From Clostridia bacterium (lineage in GTDB: Bacteria > Bacillota > Clostridia > CAKSNL01 > HGM11501): a stretch of DNA of 7,068 nucleotides. The position numbers and the translations under genes are program-made. Below, in pieces: positions 6,497 through 7,068 of this stretch; the stretch's first letter is position 1, and each line of letters starts with the position of its first letter. Below the pieces are notes generated by a model, which ran no database searches, was not told the origin of the DNA, and worked only from the letters and a program-made list of their open reading frames with translations. The stretch spans positions 769 through 7,836 of the forward strand of contig JAUNRD010000070.1 in assembly GCA_030535815.1 (NCBI GenBank), written 5' to 3'.

Positions 6497-7068
6497 ACGC
6501 ATCTGCTTAAAGTCACAGGACAGATAGGTTTCTTCGACAAAAAGGTCTTTATTTAAGATGATTATATCCGCATCCTTGCCCTTTTTTATGCTTCCTTTTT
6601 CCTTATCAATACCTACTGCCTTTGAAGGAGATAAGGTTAAAAGGCGAAGAGCATCGGAAAGTTCGAGTCCCGCATCAAAATGCGCCCAGCGAAGCATTCT
6701 GTCGCTTGTTGCAATGCTTCCCGCAAAAAAGCTTCTGTCGGGTAGCTTTGCAACTCCGTTTTCGATTATGACACGGTTTTCGGGAAGACATTCGCCAAGG
6801 AAACTTTCGGAAACATTAGTTCCTGCCGCCCTCATAGCATCCGAGGTTAAGTTGATTTTATCAACGCCCTTTATTTTTACCGCCATTTTAAGGGCTTCCT
6901 TCGGGAAATGACAGCCGTCTCCTATAAATTCAATTCGCATACCGTCTATGTAATACGCCGCTTCAACAATTCCTGCGTAAACCGTTTGATTGATTTTTCT
7001 CACCGTCGGGGTATTTGAATACATATGGGTGATGTGGCGTATGCCAAGAGAAAATCCCTTTTCAATAT
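6494..7068 (-). CDS. nagA: NagA-like N-acetylglucosamine-6-phosphate deacetylase, C-terminal 190 residues (runs off right edge)
   Basis: NagA, a metal-dependent amidohydrolase, turns GlcNAc-6-phosphate into glucosamine-6-phosphate and acetate. The frame is open through the right edge. An ATG at 7024 is internal, because conserved sequence continues before it. Counting from the edge, visible motifs are RHITHM (10-15), whose H14 matches a metal ligand, GDGCHF with the second histidine ligand (H53), and LTSDAM (73-78), whose D76 matches the catalytic aspartate. FFAGSIATSDRML and LTLSPSKAVGIDKEKGSIKKGKDADIIIL follow in family order (the latter in two adjoining blocks). After H14 the sequence is MYSNTPT in place of the usual LFNAM, so it is a divergent member and a related acetylated sugar cannot be excluded. 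The N-terminal metal-binding part lies outside. It is the first gene seen of the amino-sugar unit. Confidence 0.85.
   Translation of the reverse strand, partial: IEKGFSLGIRHITHMYSNTPTVRKINQTVYAGIVEAAYYIDGMRIEFIGDGCHFPKEALKMAVKIKGVDKINLTSDAMRAAGTNVSESFLGECLPENRVIIENGVAKLPDRSFFAGSIATSDRMLRWAHFDAGLELSDALRLLTLSPSKAVGIDKEKGSIKKGKDADIIILNKDLFVEETYLSCDFKQMR

Noticed and set aside
6214..6911. Plus-strand open frames opposite the GH20 and nagA genes
   Set aside because: The opposite strand encodes conserved enzyme motifs throughout, and these frames look like codon-bias shadows.
6494..7024. Start of the nagA-like gene at the ATG at 7024
   Set aside because: The frame stays open to 7068, and the residues before this ATG include the conserved RHITH with a metal ligand, so the methionine is internal and the gene is cut by the window edge.

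Overview
The window reads as a piece of a bacterial chromosome, probably a Clostridia-class Firmicute of the gut Oscillospiraceae/Lachnospiraceae kind. The reasons are strong AGGAGG-type ribosome binding sites, low-to-moderate GC by eye, a long-form bacterial prolyl-tRNA synthetase, an Mbl-like MreB, and a GcnA-type GH20 enzyme beside an acyltransferase family that I know mainly from Clostridia. The taxon is inferred from protein resemblance, not from a marker search. No mobile element, CRISPR array, tRNA or rRNA was seen.

Every gene lies on the minus strand, so transcription runs from the right edge to the left. First (7068 to 3733) is an amino-sugar cluster: the C-terminal part of a NagA-like deacetylase, a cytoplasmic GcnA-like GH20 beta-N-acetylhexosaminidase, and a 290-residue two-domain GNAT-like acyltransferase. 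The genes are 11 and 23 bases apart and each has its own strong ribosome binding site. The likely flow is release of GlcNAc or GalNAc by the GH20 enzyme, then deacetylation of the 6-phosphate by NagA. The kinase or transporter this needs is not in the window. The acyltransferase's substrate is unknown.

The 177-base gap at 3555-3732 divides the two transcription units. It holds an extended -10 promoter for proS and a Rho-independent terminator whose upstream arm lies between that promoter's -10 box and its expected start. Readthrough RNA from the sugar operon can form the whole hairpin. RNA begun at the proS promoter cannot.

The second unit (3554 to 1) is proS, mreB, comEC. The proS-mreB gap is 30 bases, and mreB and comEC overlap by ATGA. 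comEC runs off the left edge; only its first 280 residues are present. The unit therefore joins a tRNA synthetase, a cell-shape actin without mreC or mreD beside it, and the DNA-uptake channel. The most interesting points are the overlapping terminator and promoter, the proS-mreB-comEC grouping, and the uncharacterised acyltransferase in the hexosaminidase operon.
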